A stretch of DNA of 38,001 nt, taken from positions 1 through 38,001 of the forward strand of contig JADGBS010000013.1 in the NCBI GenBank assembly GCA_015231325.1, in the 5' to 3' direction. The position numbers were made by a program, and so were the translations under genes. Positions 1-8,133 of the stretch are shown in pieces. Source of the DNA: Oligoflexia bacterium (GTDB lineage: Bacteria > Bdellovibrionota > Bacteriovoracia > Bacteriovoracales > Bacteriovoracaceae). Numbering within the stretch: the first letter of the stretch is position 1; each line of letters opens with the position of its first letter. The notes beneath the pieces were generated by a model. The model did not search any database, was not told where the DNA came from, and saw only the letters and a list, made by a program, of their open reading frames with translations.

Positions 1-1
1 A

Positions 2-463
2 GAAACATACAAACTTAATTTACAAATATTGGGTACAGATATCTCTAGAAAATCCATTGAATATGCTACCATCGGTAAATATAATCCAATCGAGATAGAA
101 CGTGGTCTTCCCAAAGAGATATTGGTTAAATATTTCGATCAAACTTCTGAAAAAAATTTTTGGCTAGTCCGAAATGAGCTTCGTTTGTTCAGCAGTTTCA
201 AGCAGCTTAATTTAATGGAGGACTTCACTTACCTTGGTAAATTTGACATTATATTCTGTAGAAACGTTGCCATCTACTTCGGAGCAGAAGATAAGAAAAA
301 AGTATTTTGCAAGATCAGCAAAATGCTTAAAGGGAATTCTCCGCTGTTAATAGGTTCAACAGAAAGCATCGAAGGTATTTGTCCCGAAATTGAATCGAAG
401 CGCTATCTAGGTGTGACATATTATCAATTAAAAGAACCAGCTGTTTTCTCGATGCGAGGATGA
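2..463 (+). CDS. cheR: CheR chemotaxis methyltransferase, C-terminal part (cut by window edge)
   Basis: CheR transfers methyl groups from S-adenosylmethionine to glutamates of chemoreceptors in the cytoplasm. The visible part begins inside the SAM-binding domain: the run around ILGTDIS, followed by GKYNPIEIERGLP, is the usual CheR pattern, and FDIIFCRNVAIYF matches the motif after the central strand. The ORF track starts at a TTG inside that conserved region, but the frame is open back to base 2, so the gene continues off the left edge. It ends with TGA. In most genomes cheR sits next to cheB, and a truncated cheB lies at 10.8 kb on the other strand, which supports a rearrangement between them. 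CheR identity is fairly sure; the missing N-terminus cannot be assessed. Confidence 0.85.
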   Translation, partial: ETYKLNLQILGTDISRKSIEYATIGKYNPIEIERGLPKEILVKYFDQTSEKNFWLVRNELRLFSSFKQLNLMEDFTYLGKFDIIFCRNVAIYFGAEDKKKVFCKISKMLKGNSPLLIGSTESIEGICPEIESKRYLGVTYYQLKEPAVFSMRG

Positions 464-492
464 TAAAAGAGGCCAATCATGTGGAGGGGGGC

Positions 493-512
493 CGGCCGGG
501 GGGCCCCGGCCG
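493..512 (+). promoter_or_regulatory. Very GC-rich hairpin just upstream of a ribosome binding site
   Basis: The arms CGGCCGGGG and CCCCGGCCG are perfect 9-bp inverted repeats separated by GG, all G and C in an AT-rich neighbourhood. The GGAGGT Shine-Dalgarno of the next gene begins three bases after the stem. There is no T-run, so it is not a normal intrinsic terminator. In the mRNA it would fold very stably beside the ribosome site and could limit translation or protect a processed 5' end. Confidence 0.6.
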
Positions 513-528
513 ACGGAGGTAAAAAAAT

Positions 529-1161
529 ATGAGTAAAAAAATCAAGGTATTATTTGTCGATGATGAACCTGAATTACGGGAGAACGTTAAATATTGTTTA
601 GAAGGTGCGAACTATGAGGTAATTACCGCAGCTGACGGGAATGAGGGCCTTGAACTGTATAAAAAAGAAATGCCAGATGTGGTGGTTTCTGATATTATGA
701 TGCCCAACAAAAACGGGATTGATTTTTTACAAACTATTGCTCAGCAAAATCAAGATTTTTGTTTTATTTTGGTTACAGGACACGGTGATAAGCATTCTGC
801 AATAAAGGCCGTTGAGTATGGAGCATATCGATTTATTGAAAAGCCTTTCGAGATGGATGAATTGCAGCAGGCAATTAGTAAAGGAGCAGAACATTTGTAT
901 TTGAAAAAGCGGAATATTGAATTATTGGAACACCTAAATGTTGCATATAACATGCTAATTGAATTAAATGATGTTTATTTTGAGAGGACTGCACGTGCCG
1001 AAAATGATGTATTGATGAATAATCAAGAGCAAGGGGTTGAAGATCATCAAAAAAAACGAGAACTAGTGCAGCTGATTCTTAAAACTTTGCGAATGGAAAA
1101 AAATTTAGGGACGATCAAAGAAGAGATAAAAATTTTATCAAGCACGCCAAAGAAAAAATAG
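529..1161 (+). CDS. Response regulator with C-terminal coiled coil
   Basis: This is a single receiver-domain response regulator that accepts phosphate from a histidine kinase. The acidic pair D11-D12, phospho-acceptor D55 in VVVSDIMMP, T83 in LVTGHG and K105 in IEKPF are all present, so the receiver should be active. Residues ~120-210 have no recognisable DNA-binding or enzymatic domain and are charged and helical, with coiled-coil character, suggesting output by protein contact. The start is set by a strong GGAGGT placed 8 bases before ATG. It follows cheR on the same strand and is probably in that operon, separated from it by a GC-rich hairpin. Its kinase could be the CheA at 13.4-16.6 kb; that is an inference from context. 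Confidence 0.8.
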   Translation: MSKKIKVLFVDDEPELRENVKYCLEGANYEVITAADGNEGLELYKKEMPDVVVSDIMMPNKNGIDFLQTIAQQNQDFCFILVTGHGDKHSAIKAVEYGAYRFIEKPFEMDELQQAISKGAEHLYLKKRNIELLEHLNVAYNMLIELNDVYFERTARAENDVLMNNQEQGVEDHQKKRELVQLILKTLRMEKNLGTIKEEIKILSSTPKKK

Positions 1162-1168
1162 GGTCTCT

Positions 1169-1185
1169 TTTAAATATTATTTAAA
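1169..1185. terminator. Possible weak AT-rich hairpin between convergent genes
   Basis: TTTAAAT and ATTTAAA form a 7-bp stem with an ATT loop in the 31-bp gap between the convergent response regulator and HD-GYP genes. The location fits a terminator, but the stem is AT-only and neither strand carries a convincing long U-tract, so it would be weak. Confidence 0.3.
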
Positions 1186-1192
1186 GTCCCCC

Positions 1193-2590
1193 CTAGGGTT
1201 TTTTAAATGTTTCGGCGACTGCTTTGTTTAGACCTTCTATGATCTTTCTGAAGTTACCATAGTTGTACGTTACCATTATGTTATCAATTATTCCTTCAAA
1301 TAATTCTTTGTTGATTTGTTTTTGATAGATTGAATTTACTAATTTTTCACTGATGATGAAAATGCTGGCCAGTGGAGAAATTTTTGAAGAGGACAACCCT
1401 TTTGGAAAGCCGCTACCGTCTGGCATTTCATGGTGTTCCATAATAATTTGGTCAATATCTGGTGGGAAGCAATTGGCCTTTCTGATCATTTCTGAAATTT
1501 TTTGGGGATGATCTCTAATTAGAGCAATGTGCTGCTTGGGAATGATCATAGTTTTTGTTTTCTCCTCACCGATATTCTCTATTTTTGCTAATGTGGGTTC
1601 GTCTACTAGTGAGATATCGTGCATAAGTCCTGCCAGAGATAATTTCTCGAGGGTATTTTCGGTGTTCCAAGACATCTTTGATGCGACCAATCCAGATATA
1701 TAGGAGATTAAAATGCTATGTTCATAGATATAGTCACGATTATTCATCATTTTGGAGAGGAGTTCAAATATATTTGGTTTTCCACGAATCACCTTGATAT
1801 TGGAATTGATGAGTTCGTTGATTGTTTTAGCAACTTGTTCATTGATTCCCATGTAAGGGAGAATTTCTCCTACTAAACGTAGACATTCTCCCTCTGAAAA
1901 CATACGTTCTTCAATGGTAATATTCTCTTTACATAGAATGGATCCGAATGCCTGGGCATAATAATCAAAAAGTGAACTAAAATCTTCTTTTTTGACATGA
2001 AAATATTTAATGCCTTTATCCTGATATTTTTCGATCAGCTGTTTGTCATAGAGTTCATTTTTATTGATAATCTTTAGATACTTATTCGTACTCATTTTTA
2101 TGAAGATGTCGGAATTGATGGAATTGAATCGTAGTAATTTTTTTATACCGATTTTACAAAATTCAATAGGCTTTTCAGCTTTTTTTTCTTCTTTTTCTTC
2201 TTTCATTCCATTTTCTTTTGATTTATTTAATACACTGAGCACTGTCTCAGCTAAAGATTTCAGACCCTCCGGTTTTTGTAGATATGCCTCTCCTTTTTCT
2301 GTTGCAGGAAAACACTCAAAGTTATCAATCTGTGCAAGTGTTTTAGAAGTAAAGAGAATAAAAGGAATGGGCCTGGTTTTTTTTATATATTCATACAATT
2401 GATTTCCATTCCCTCCAGGCATATCGTAGTCGCTGATAATTAGCTGTATACTAGGCGTTTCCGTAATGAATTTTATCGCTGCTTGGACAGATTTGCATTC
2501 ATATGTTTCTAATTCTGTAGTACCTTCTATTTTCAAGGTGGCCAATTCTCTAAAATCATCATCATCATCTACATAAAGAATTTCATTCAT
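1193..2590 (-). CDS. Response regulator with degenerate HD-GYP domain
   Basis: HD-GYP proteins hydrolyse cyclic di-GMP. An N-terminal receiver (residues 1-120) has D8-D10, phospho-acceptor D54, T81 and K106. A Lys/Glu-rich linker leads to an α/β segment (about 145-210) of the kind found before HD-GYP domains in Bdellovibrio-type proteins, and then the HD domain (about 275-460). Metal ligands are visible as H291, H324-D325, H361 and H386-H387. The signature is GSGFP (392-396) instead of GTGYP, and the usual later ADxFD segment reads SEKLVN. Most metal ligands remain, but the last motif is lost, so the protein may bind c-di-GMP without turning it over quickly. A PilZ protein lies 1.5 kb away across a shared divergent promoter region. 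The start follows an AAGGA-type ribosome site. Confidence 0.75.
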   Translation of the reverse strand: MNEILYVDDDDDFRELATLKIEGTTELETYECKSVQAAIKFITETPSIQLIISDYDMPGGNGNQLYEYIKKTRPIPFILFTSKTLAQIDNFECFPATEKGEAYLQKPEGLKSLAETVLSVLNKSKENGMKEEKEEKKAEKPIEFCKIGIKKLLRFNSINSDIFIKMSTNKYLKIINKNELYDKQLIEKYQDKGIKYFHVKKEDFSSLFDYYAQAFGSILCKENITIEERMFSEGECLRLVGEILPYMGINEQVAKTINELINSNIKVIRGKPNIFELLSKMMNNRDYIYEHSILISYISGLVASKMSWNTENTLEKLSLAGLMHDISLVDEPTLAKIENIGEEKTKTMIIPKQHIALIRDHPQKISEMIRKANCFPPDIDQIIMEHHEMPDGSGFPKGLSSSKISPLASIFIISEKLVNSIYQKQINKELFEGIIDNIMVTYNYGNFRKIIEGLNKAVAETFKKP

Positions 2591-2623
2591 TTATCAATTG
2601 TCCTTGCTAGTGCGATATTAAGT

Positions 2624-2632
2624 ATTATAGCA
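2624..2632 (-). promoter_or_regulatory. Extended -10 promoter for the HD-GYP gene
   Basis: Read on the minus strand this is TGCTATAAT, a perfect -10 hexamer with the TGn extension, placed 34 bases upstream of the HD-GYP start codon. No convincing -35 box is present, which is normal for extended -10 promoters. Confidence 0.5.
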
Positions 2633-2712
2633 CTCGACAGAATTATAGTACTTTTATTAAATTTTAAAACAAATCGGTCTAAAAGTGAATAAGCATAGGT
2701 GTTCCTATGGAT

Positions 2713-2742
2713 ATTTGGTGATCAGCATGCTGATCACCAAAT
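2713..2742. repeat. Perfect 30-bp palindrome in a divergent promoter region
   Basis: The half-site ATTTGGTGATCAGCA is followed directly by its exact reverse complement, with no spacer, centred at 2727/2728. It lies in the 358-bp gap (2591-2948) between the divergent HD-GYP and actin-like genes, about 80 bp from the minus-strand -10 and 140 bp from the plus-strand -10. It could be an operator for a large dimer, a cruciform, or a protein-binding site of another kind. There is no T-run, so a terminator is less likely. The rest of the gap holds the two promoters described separately and no gene. Confidence 0.85.
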
Positions 2743-2877
2743 TGAAATATTTTGGTCGTGTAAATTTAAAATACAGTTTAGTGTCTATATTTTGAAGCCA
2801 GGTACATTTGTCGTTATTACTATAAAAAAACGGTAAAAAATTCCGAAAGGCGTCGCCCAGATTTAATCGGCATAATT

Positions 2878-2886
2878 TGTTATAAT
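2878..2886 (+). promoter_or_regulatory. Extended -10 promoter for the actin-like ATPase operon
   Basis: TGTTATAAT is a consensus -10 with TGn extension. The predicted start of transcription near 2893 leaves a leader of about 55 bases ending in GGGAGGA before ATG 2949. A second, weaker candidate (TTGAAG, 17 bp, TATTAC at 2792-2820) lies upstream. Confidence 0.55.
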
Positions 2887-2948
2887 CAATTGAACTCTAT
2901 GCTTGTCGGGGGGAACTGCAAACAATTAACTAACTGGGAGGATGGTTT

Positions 2949-4091
2949 ATGGATGAAACGAAGAAGGATAACAATATAATGCAAAGGCTATTTAATGCGC
3001 ATAAAAATCCTGAGGTAAATAGTGAAGGTCAGGCCGAAGAAAGTGTAGTTAGAAATGTAGAAAATGCGAGTAACAGTGAAGATCATCTTAACAAAGAGAC
3101 GGCAGGTGGAACGACAAATACTATAGGTATAGATATTGGAACTAGCCGAATCGTTAGTTGTAAAATCGGTACTGATCGCAAGGAAGTTTCGCAATCAGAA
3201 TTAAATGCATTCTTTTCCATTCCACTCTCTCCTATGACTAGGGAAATATTAGAGCGAAATGGAATGCATTACACTGAACTCAAAAATCAGTTGGTGGTTT
3301 TTGGATATGATGCACAGCGTTTTGCAAATATGTTTAATGGTGAATTACTGCATCCAATGCAAGAGGGGCTTTTAAAGGCAGATGAGCCTAATGCTACTCA
3401 CATGATAAAGGAAATTATCACTTCACTGATAAAAAAACCGCGTGAATTGGGACAAAAATTATGCTTTTCTATTCCTTCGCCAAGGGCAGGAATGGAAAGT
3501 GATCTTGTTTTTCATGAGGCGATTTTAAAGAAATTTTTTGTGGGACTGGGGTACAATGCTTTTAGTGTTAATGAAGGTTTGGCAGTAATTTTGTCTGAAT
3601 TGGCATCCGAAAATTATACGGGAATTGGCATTAGTATTGGGGCGGGTATGTGCAACGTCTGTTTCTCCTTCCTCTCCGTCCCGGTTATAACTTATGGTTT
3701 GCCCTGCGGTGGTGACCTCATTGATCTGAGCGTTTCCAGAGTAATTAATGAATCAATAACCAGAGTAAGGGTAATCAAGGAAGAGTCGCTGGACCTCAGT
3801 CGGGCACCGAAGAATAATCTGGAACAAGCACTGCACATCTACTATGATGATATGTTGTCTAAGATTGTTAACTCTTTGGCCAATACCTTTTCTAAAAGTA
3901 GTAACTTGCCGAAACTTAGTCAACCGATTCCCTTGGTGTTGGCGGGTGGACCATGCATTCCTAATGGTTTCAAGACTAAATTTGATAAAATGTTAAGATA
4001 TGTAGAATTACCGTTGGAAATATCGGAAACTAGAATGGCCGCCGATCCACTTCGTGCCACGGCCAGAGGTGCGTTGGTATATTCTAAATGA
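2949..4091 (+). CDS. Actin-like ATPase (MreB/ParM/FtsA superfamily) of unassigned family
   Basis: The protein has the actin/Hsp70 nucleotide-binding signatures in order: phosphate-1 loop GIDIGTS (60-66), phosphate-2 loop GIGISIGAG in the middle, and an adenosine motif LVLAGGP near the C-terminus. The first ~55 residues are polar and probably disordered. At 380 residues it is longer than MreB because of that tail. It lacks the amphipathic or hydrophobic membrane helix expected of FtsA or MreB that I could see, and I cannot place it in PilM, MamK or ParM by eye. It is the first gene of a rightward set with PilZ and MinD-like proteins, under an extended -10 promoter. A polymerising or scaffolding role is an inference from the fold and neighbours. 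The start has a good GGGAGGA site. Confidence 0.7.
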   Translation: MDETKKDNNIMQRLFNAHKNPEVNSEGQAEESVVRNVENASNSEDHLNKETAGGTTNTIGIDIGTSRIVSCKIGTDRKEVSQSELNAFFSIPLSPMTREILERNGMHYTELKNQLVVFGYDAQRFANMFNGELLHPMQEGLLKADEPNATHMIKEIITSLIKKPRELGQKLCFSIPSPRAGMESDLVFHEAILKKFFVGLGYNAFSVNEGLAVILSELASENYTGIGISIGAGMCNVCFSFLSVPVITYGLPCGGDLIDLSVSRVINESITRVRVIKEESLDLSRAPKNNLEQALHIYYDDMLSKIVNSLANTFSKSSNLPKLSQPIPLVLAGGPCIPNGFKTKFDKMLRYVELPLEISETRMAADPLRATARGALVYSK

Positions 4092-4111
4092 TTTAGACTA
4101 GGAGTGAAATT

Positions 4112-4465
4112 GTGAATGTGGACTATGATACATTTCCAATAGAGAAGCGAAGACATACTCGTTTTACTATTTCTGGGTCGGCATTTGAATTTGAAGATAA
4201 ATTATATGAAATTGCCAATCTCTCTGCTAGGGGAATACTATTGGACTTGCAATCGAGGGCCGTCGCGGCAGGGGGGGCATCAGAGATCGTAGCAAAAGTG
4301 TTGGATAAAAATAAATTTGATTTCAATCTGGTCGACACCTCATCGAGGAGCAAATTACCCCTCAAGGGAAGAGTGGTCAGGGTTATAAAAGAAAACGAAC
4401 GGGTGGTTGCCTTAGCATTACAATTTTCACTTTTAGAAAATTCTCAACAGGAAGGAACTTATTAG
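4112..4465 (+). CDS. PilZ domain protein, probable c-di-GMP receptor
   Basis: PilZ domains bind cyclic di-GMP through an RxxxR motif and a (D/N)xSxxG motif. Both are here: RRHTR at 13-17 and NLSARG at 36-41. The domain fills the whole 117 residues. The start is GTG with AGGAG about 8 bases upstream; the gene begins 20 bases after the actin-like ATPase. Its TAG stop overlaps the presumed ATT start of the next gene by one base, so the two are likely translated together. The position between an actin-like and a MinD-like ATPase suggests that c-di-GMP may tune that machine; this is an inference from context. Confidence 0.8.
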   Translation: MNVDYDTFPIEKRRHTRFTISGSAFEFEDKLYEIANLSARGILLDLQSRAVAAGGASEIVAKVLDKNKFDFNLVDTSSRSKLPLKGRVVRVIKENERVVALALQFSLLENSQQEGTY

Positions 4466-5312
4466 TCGAATATGGGCCATCGGCGGAGGGAAGGGTGGGG
4501 TGGGTAAAACCATCGTCACTGTTAATCTGGCCCTAGCGCTGACGGAAACTGAAAAAAGAGTAGTCATTTTAGATGCAGATTTTGGAAATGCCAATGCACA
4601 TACCCTTTTAGGCATAACTGAAGTTAAGCAATCCATAGAGGATTTTTTTGTCCGAGATGCAAACTTAAATGATCTGATATTGAAAACCAATTTTAAAAAT
4701 TTATACCTAATTTGCGGAGGAATGAACAAGATTGATTATGCACTTTATAAAACTAATGGCCTAAAAAAACAGATCAGGGAGATACTCGCTGATTTCATAC
4801 TGCTGGATTTGGGTGCAGGAATTAGTAATGAGCACTGTGAATTGTATAATCTTGCCGACGAAAAAATTATGGTAGTTACCCCCCAACTTACCTCGCTGCA
4901 AAATGCCTATAGTTTTGCTAAATCCACCTTTATGGAAGATTTGCGCAGCGTAAGAGAAATGTCTATCTGTTTGCAACACATCGACAATGATCTTTTTCGT
5001 TTGGTTCAGGCAATTAAGAAACTTCCTTCCGAACATTTTCTACATAATAAGTTTGCTCAAGTACTTAAAAAGCAAAAGATGTGGATATTGGCAAATATGA
5101 CTCATGGAGAAAAAGAGTTACATACTGTGTATGAACTAAAAAACTTGGTTAAGGAATATTTGGAAATTGAGGCGACCATCCTAGGCGAGTTAGGTGACAG
5201 CAGAGATGTCCAAAATTCGATAAACGAGATGATTCCTTTTATAATGACCAATCCACAATCAGAGAACGCTAAGCGACTACGAAAGATTGCTTTAAATTTG
5301 TCTGAGTATTAG
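4461..5312 (+). CDS. MinD/ParA/FlhG-like ATPase with apparent ATT start codon
   Basis: MinD/ParA ATPases switch between membrane or nucleoid binding and release to position structures. The deviant Walker A GGGKGGVGKT is complete only if translation starts upstream of the ORF-track start at 4500, which lies inside the P-loop. In that frame a stop at 4434 limits the choice, and no ATG, GTG or TTG exists before 4500. ATT at 4461 follows AGGAAGGA with good spacing and gives MSRIWAIGGGKGG..., the usual N-terminus for this family. Other family motifs are DADFGNANAHTLLG and LLDLGAG. The C-terminal third (VYELKNLVKEYLEIEATILGE) matches the FlhG-like group. Length would be 283 residues. No flagellar genes are nearby, so the cargo is unknown. 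A one-base error in ATG is an alternative to a true ATT start. Confidence 0.8.
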   Translation: MSRIWAIGGGKGGVGKTIVTVNLALALTETEKRVVILDADFGNANAHTLLGITEVKQSIEDFFVRDANLNDLILKTNFKNLYLICGGMNKIDYALYKTNGLKKQIREILADFILLDLGAGISNEHCELYNLADEKIMVVTPQLTSLQNAYSFAKSTFMEDLRSVREMSICLQHIDNDLFRLVQAIKKLPSEHFLHNKFAQVLKKQKMWILANMTHGEKELHTVYELKNLVKEYLEIEATILGELGDSRDVQNSINEMIPFIMTNPQSENAKRLRKIALNLSEY

Positions 5313-5419
5313 TTTAGATGAAACGGTTTTTCCCTTCCGAAAATACTCTGGTTGTAGTAACATGAAAATCGTTCTAATGCTCAATTAATAATGTGTTCAA
5401 ATTTTGGAGGTTGCTTACG

Positions 5420-5593
5420 ATGATAACTTTGAAAGTTTTGGGGGGAATTTTGGGCTGGATCTTGATTATACTTGGCGGAATTTATTTGGTCCGTAAAACG
5501 AGAGGTGGAGCTGAAATGCTTAACTCGATTAAGAATTTTGGTACTCAGGTGAAAAATTCTTTTTTCGAGGGGTATGCCGAAGCCGTTAATTAG
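5420..5593 (+). CDS. Small single-pass membrane protein, unknown function
   Basis: A 57-residue protein with one hydrophobic helix (about LKVLGGILGWILIILGGIYLV) followed by a basic patch (RKTRGG) and an amphipathic tail, suggesting an N-out, C-in topology. The ATG at 5420 is preferred over the upstream GTG at 5393 because GGAGG ends 9 bases before it. It sits between the MinD-like ATPase and a HEAT-repeat protein on the same strand and could be a membrane anchor for that set. I do not recognise the family. Confidence 0.55.
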   Translation: MITLKVLGGILGWILIILGGIYLVRKTRGGAEMLNSIKNFGTQVKNSFFEGYAEAVN

Positions 5594-5678
5594 TAGACAG
5601 ATATCTACTTAGGCATATATCCACGCAGGCATATAACCCAAGTATGCTTTCAAGTATGCTTTAAATATGGAGTCCGCT

Positions 5679-6971
5679 ATGTGTAAAGCAAGCAACATTA
5701 TGAAAAACACCACCGAAGCAGTATGTCAAAAAGGCCTATGTTTAACTAATATCATCGGAAAATCGGTTTGTAAGTCGATTGGCAAGTCGATCGGTAAATC
5801 GGTTGATTGTGTAGAGGGATTGTTCAGCAAGATTTCTTCCTGTTGTAGTAGTTGTAAACGACCTAAGTTGCCATCAGTTGCTGACTTTGATAGCAAAAAA
5901 ATATCCGGTTTTTTTACCGGTGGGCTAAGGAAAAAATTTGGAATTAATAAATCAGAGGTTAAAGAGCGCATAACCCTTCTCAAAAACTTGATAAACAATC
6001 TCTACTTAGAAATGGGCAAGGTTGGATCAAAAATTGAAAGCGAGGAAAATATTTTCGACAACCGAGAAGTTCAAACCATCATGGTGCAAATTGAAAAGCA
6101 TGAAAAAGAGATCAATTCTTTGAATAGATACTTGGCAGAAATTGAAGAATTGGAAAGAAAAAATGTTCCGCTGACTGAAGTAAATATCGCGATCAAAAAT
6201 GAAGAACTATTGGAAGGTGTCGATAAAAAGATACAACAGGCGATTTCTCAATGTATTAAAAAAGCAAAATTTTCATTGAAGTCCGATGCTATTGTTTATC
6301 AAAAAGTTTTGTACGATTTATTAGACAAAGAGATTGACATTCGGAGACTAGCGGTTGGTCAATTGGCCAAAATTGGTGAAAAACATGCCGCTATAGCGTT
6401 AAAAGAGGTTTTGAAGATCCAAAATCATCAGCTGCAAGCTGAGGTTATCAATGCCTTAATTCAGCTTGCGGACGGAGATATTTTCAATATTTGTAAAAGC
6501 TTCCTAAAGCACGATTATGCTGCTGTTCGCGCTGCCTGTGTACGTGGTCTGTATAAGGCCAATCAACCAGAATCTATTCCCCTGATAAACTCTGCGCTTC
6601 AAGATGAAAATGCTGAGATTAGAAACTCTGCTGCCATGTTTTTAGGTTGGTTAGATGCACGATCAGCAGTTCCCTCACTGCTACAGGCAACGGTGGATCC
6701 AGATCGCAGAGTTAGGCTAAGCGCCATATCCTCTTTGGCCAATATTCGTGATGAAGCATCAGTACTGCCTTTGTCTAGAATATTAAACACTGATGAACAG
6801 GATATTCGTCGAAAAGTTATCGAAGCACTGAAAAGAATATCCGGAGACAACTTTCCTTTTAACCATGAGGCAAATGAGGCAGAACGAATTCGAGAAATAG
6901 CCGAGTTTAAAGATTGGTATTTACGCAAGAAACATGGTGTAGAAAAGCATGGGGTAGCGGATGAAAAATAG
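5679..6971 (+). CDS. HEAT-repeat protein with Cys-rich N-terminus
   Basis: HEAT repeats form a curved helical scaffold for protein binding. Repeats are visible from about residue 205 to 390 of this 430-residue protein, with the recurrent pattern of R-xx-A-xxx-L helices (for example VRAACVRGLYKA, IRNSAAMFLGWL, VRLSAISSLANI). Before them is a coiled-coil region (about 95-165). The N-terminus has four tandem KS[VI]x units and a CCSSC cluster; there is no signal peptide. The start at 5679 is chosen over 5667 because GGAG precedes it by 6 bases. The 3' end overlaps the next gene by 11 bases. HEAT scaffold identity is sound; its partners are unknown but the neighbouring coiled-coil proteins are obvious candidates. 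Confidence 0.65.
   Translation: MCKASNIMKNTTEAVCQKGLCLTNIIGKSVCKSIGKSIGKSVDCVEGLFSKISSCCSSCKRPKLPSVADFDSKKISGFFTGGLRKKFGINKSEVKERITLLKNLINNLYLEMGKVGSKIESEENIFDNREVQTIMVQIEKHEKEINSLNRYLAEIEELERKNVPLTEVNIAIKNEELLEGVDKKIQQAISQCIKKAKFSLKSDAIVYQKVLYDLLDKEIDIRRLAVGQLAKIGEKHAAIALKEVLKIQNHQLQAEVINALIQLADGDIFNICKSFLKHDYAAVRAACVRGLYKANQPESIPLINSALQDENAEIRNSAAMFLGWLDARSAVPSLLQATVDPDRRVRLSAISSLANIRDEASVLPLSRILNTDEQDIRRKVIEALKRISGDNFPFNHEANEAERIREIAEFKDWYLRKKHGVEKHGVADEK
5760..5807 (+). repeat. Four 12-bp imperfect in-frame repeats
   Basis: Four units of the form AAR TCG RTT KGY encode KSVC-KSIG-KSIG-KSVD near the N-terminus of the HEAT protein. Copy-number change would stay in frame. Confidence 0.75.
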
Positions 6972-8133
6972 GGAAAACGTAGGCGGTAACGTAGGCGGCA
7001 TGGATAGTGTGCAAGGCAGAGTGGCCGGCCCTAGCTACTCCGAGGCAGAGAATTTATTGCTTGCAAGTGGGCCGATAAAACCGCTTAAGAAGATTATTTT
7101 ACAAATAAAAACTAATGCTCCTATTGAACTTATTCGTGAAGATTATCAGCATGTTGCAGAAACTTGGTTGAAGGTTTCTAAGCTTAACCACGAGCAAGGG
7201 ATTATCCAAAAAATCCAGAGCGTAAAAAATAAACTTGATACGGCCAAACTTGATACCGCGAATGTTTCTCATAAAGAGTTGCTTGCAGAACTTGAGGAAT
7301 TGGCCAGTCTCTTCCCGCAACAGCTGGTTTTGCTGATTCAAAAACTTCTGGAAAATGAAATCTCTCTCGAAAATCTAGCAGAATCGCCATCTTGGAGTCA
7401 CCTATCTCATTTCGAATTTTTGCTAAAAACATTTTCGCCGATTAGCGATCAGGACATCACCCTGCTAAAAGAGCATGGAGTGATGAATGAAAATGACTTC
7501 AATCGCAGTGACCCTTTGGATTTGGCCAATACTCTGGATATGCCATTTGGCAGAATCCTAGAGTTGAAAGCAATTTTTCAGGAATATGGCCAATTAAAAG
7601 AGAAAAGAGAGCTAGGGTTTAAAGTTCTGGAGATGCATAAGATAAATATGGAGTTAACCAAAGAGATTGAGAATCTCTCTTCTGCAAATAATATATTAAT
7701 TGAAGGGAATAAAGGTCTACGGAACAAGAGTGATCAGATTTATCCACAGTATCTCGAAAAGATCCAGCTAATGCGCGACTTACAGAATAAAATCACCACC
7801 GCACAAATTGAGAGCAACCGTTTAGCGATGGAAATTGCTTTTTTGAAAGAAGAACGAACAAAGCTTTCTTCTCAGGCAGAGGAGAAACACTTGTCACTGG
7901 GGAAAATCTTACGACGCATCGAGACGGTTAAAAAGAGCTACGATTTTATCAAAGGGGAAACCACTTTTTCGCAGGATCTATTAGATCACTTAGACTCACT
8001 ACTGGGTGATGCATTGAAGTGTGGTCGTGTGTTGGGAGATAAATTGGATGACACTGAGCGATCCTTAGAGTCTGCTCTATCCGAAATTAGTGAAACTATA
8101 AAAAAAGGCAAAACGATATTTTATCAAAAATGA
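6961..8133 (+). CDS. Coiled-coil protein with helix-hairpin-helix-like segment
   Basis: The function is unknown. Residues ~160-207 (ISDQDITLLKEHGV...DPLDLANTLDMPFGRILELKAIF) resemble a helix-hairpin-helix pair of the type that recognises DNA or mediates protein contact. Residues ~210-345 form a long coiled coil. There are no membrane segments or signal peptide. The gene starts inside the end of the HEAT-protein gene (11-base overlap), so the two are translationally coupled. A 15-bp tandem duplication at 7231-7260 encodes KLDTA twice. It is followed by a 4x11-bp repeat and then two more coiled-coil genes. Confidence 0.6.
   Translation: MKNRENVGGNVGGMDSVQGRVAGPSYSEAENLLLASGPIKPLKKIILQIKTNAPIELIREDYQHVAETWLKVSKLNHEQGIIQKIQSVKNKLDTAKLDTANVSHKELLAELEELASLFPQQLVLLIQKLLENEISLENLAESPSWSHLSHFEFLLKTFSPISDQDITLLKEHGVMNENDFNRSDPLDLANTLDMPFGRILELKAIFQEYGQLKEKRELGFKVLEMHKINMELTKEIENLSSANNILIEGNKGLRNKSDQIYPQYLEKIQLMRDLQNKITTAQIESNRLAMEIAFLKEERTKLSSQAEEKHLSLGKILRRIETVKKSYDFIKGETTFSQDLLDHLDSLLGDALKCGRVLGDKLDDTERSLESALSEISETIKKGKTIFYQK

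Noticed and set aside
481-520. Intrinsic terminator for cheR at the GC hairpin
   Set aside because: No T-run follows the stem; the ribosome site does.
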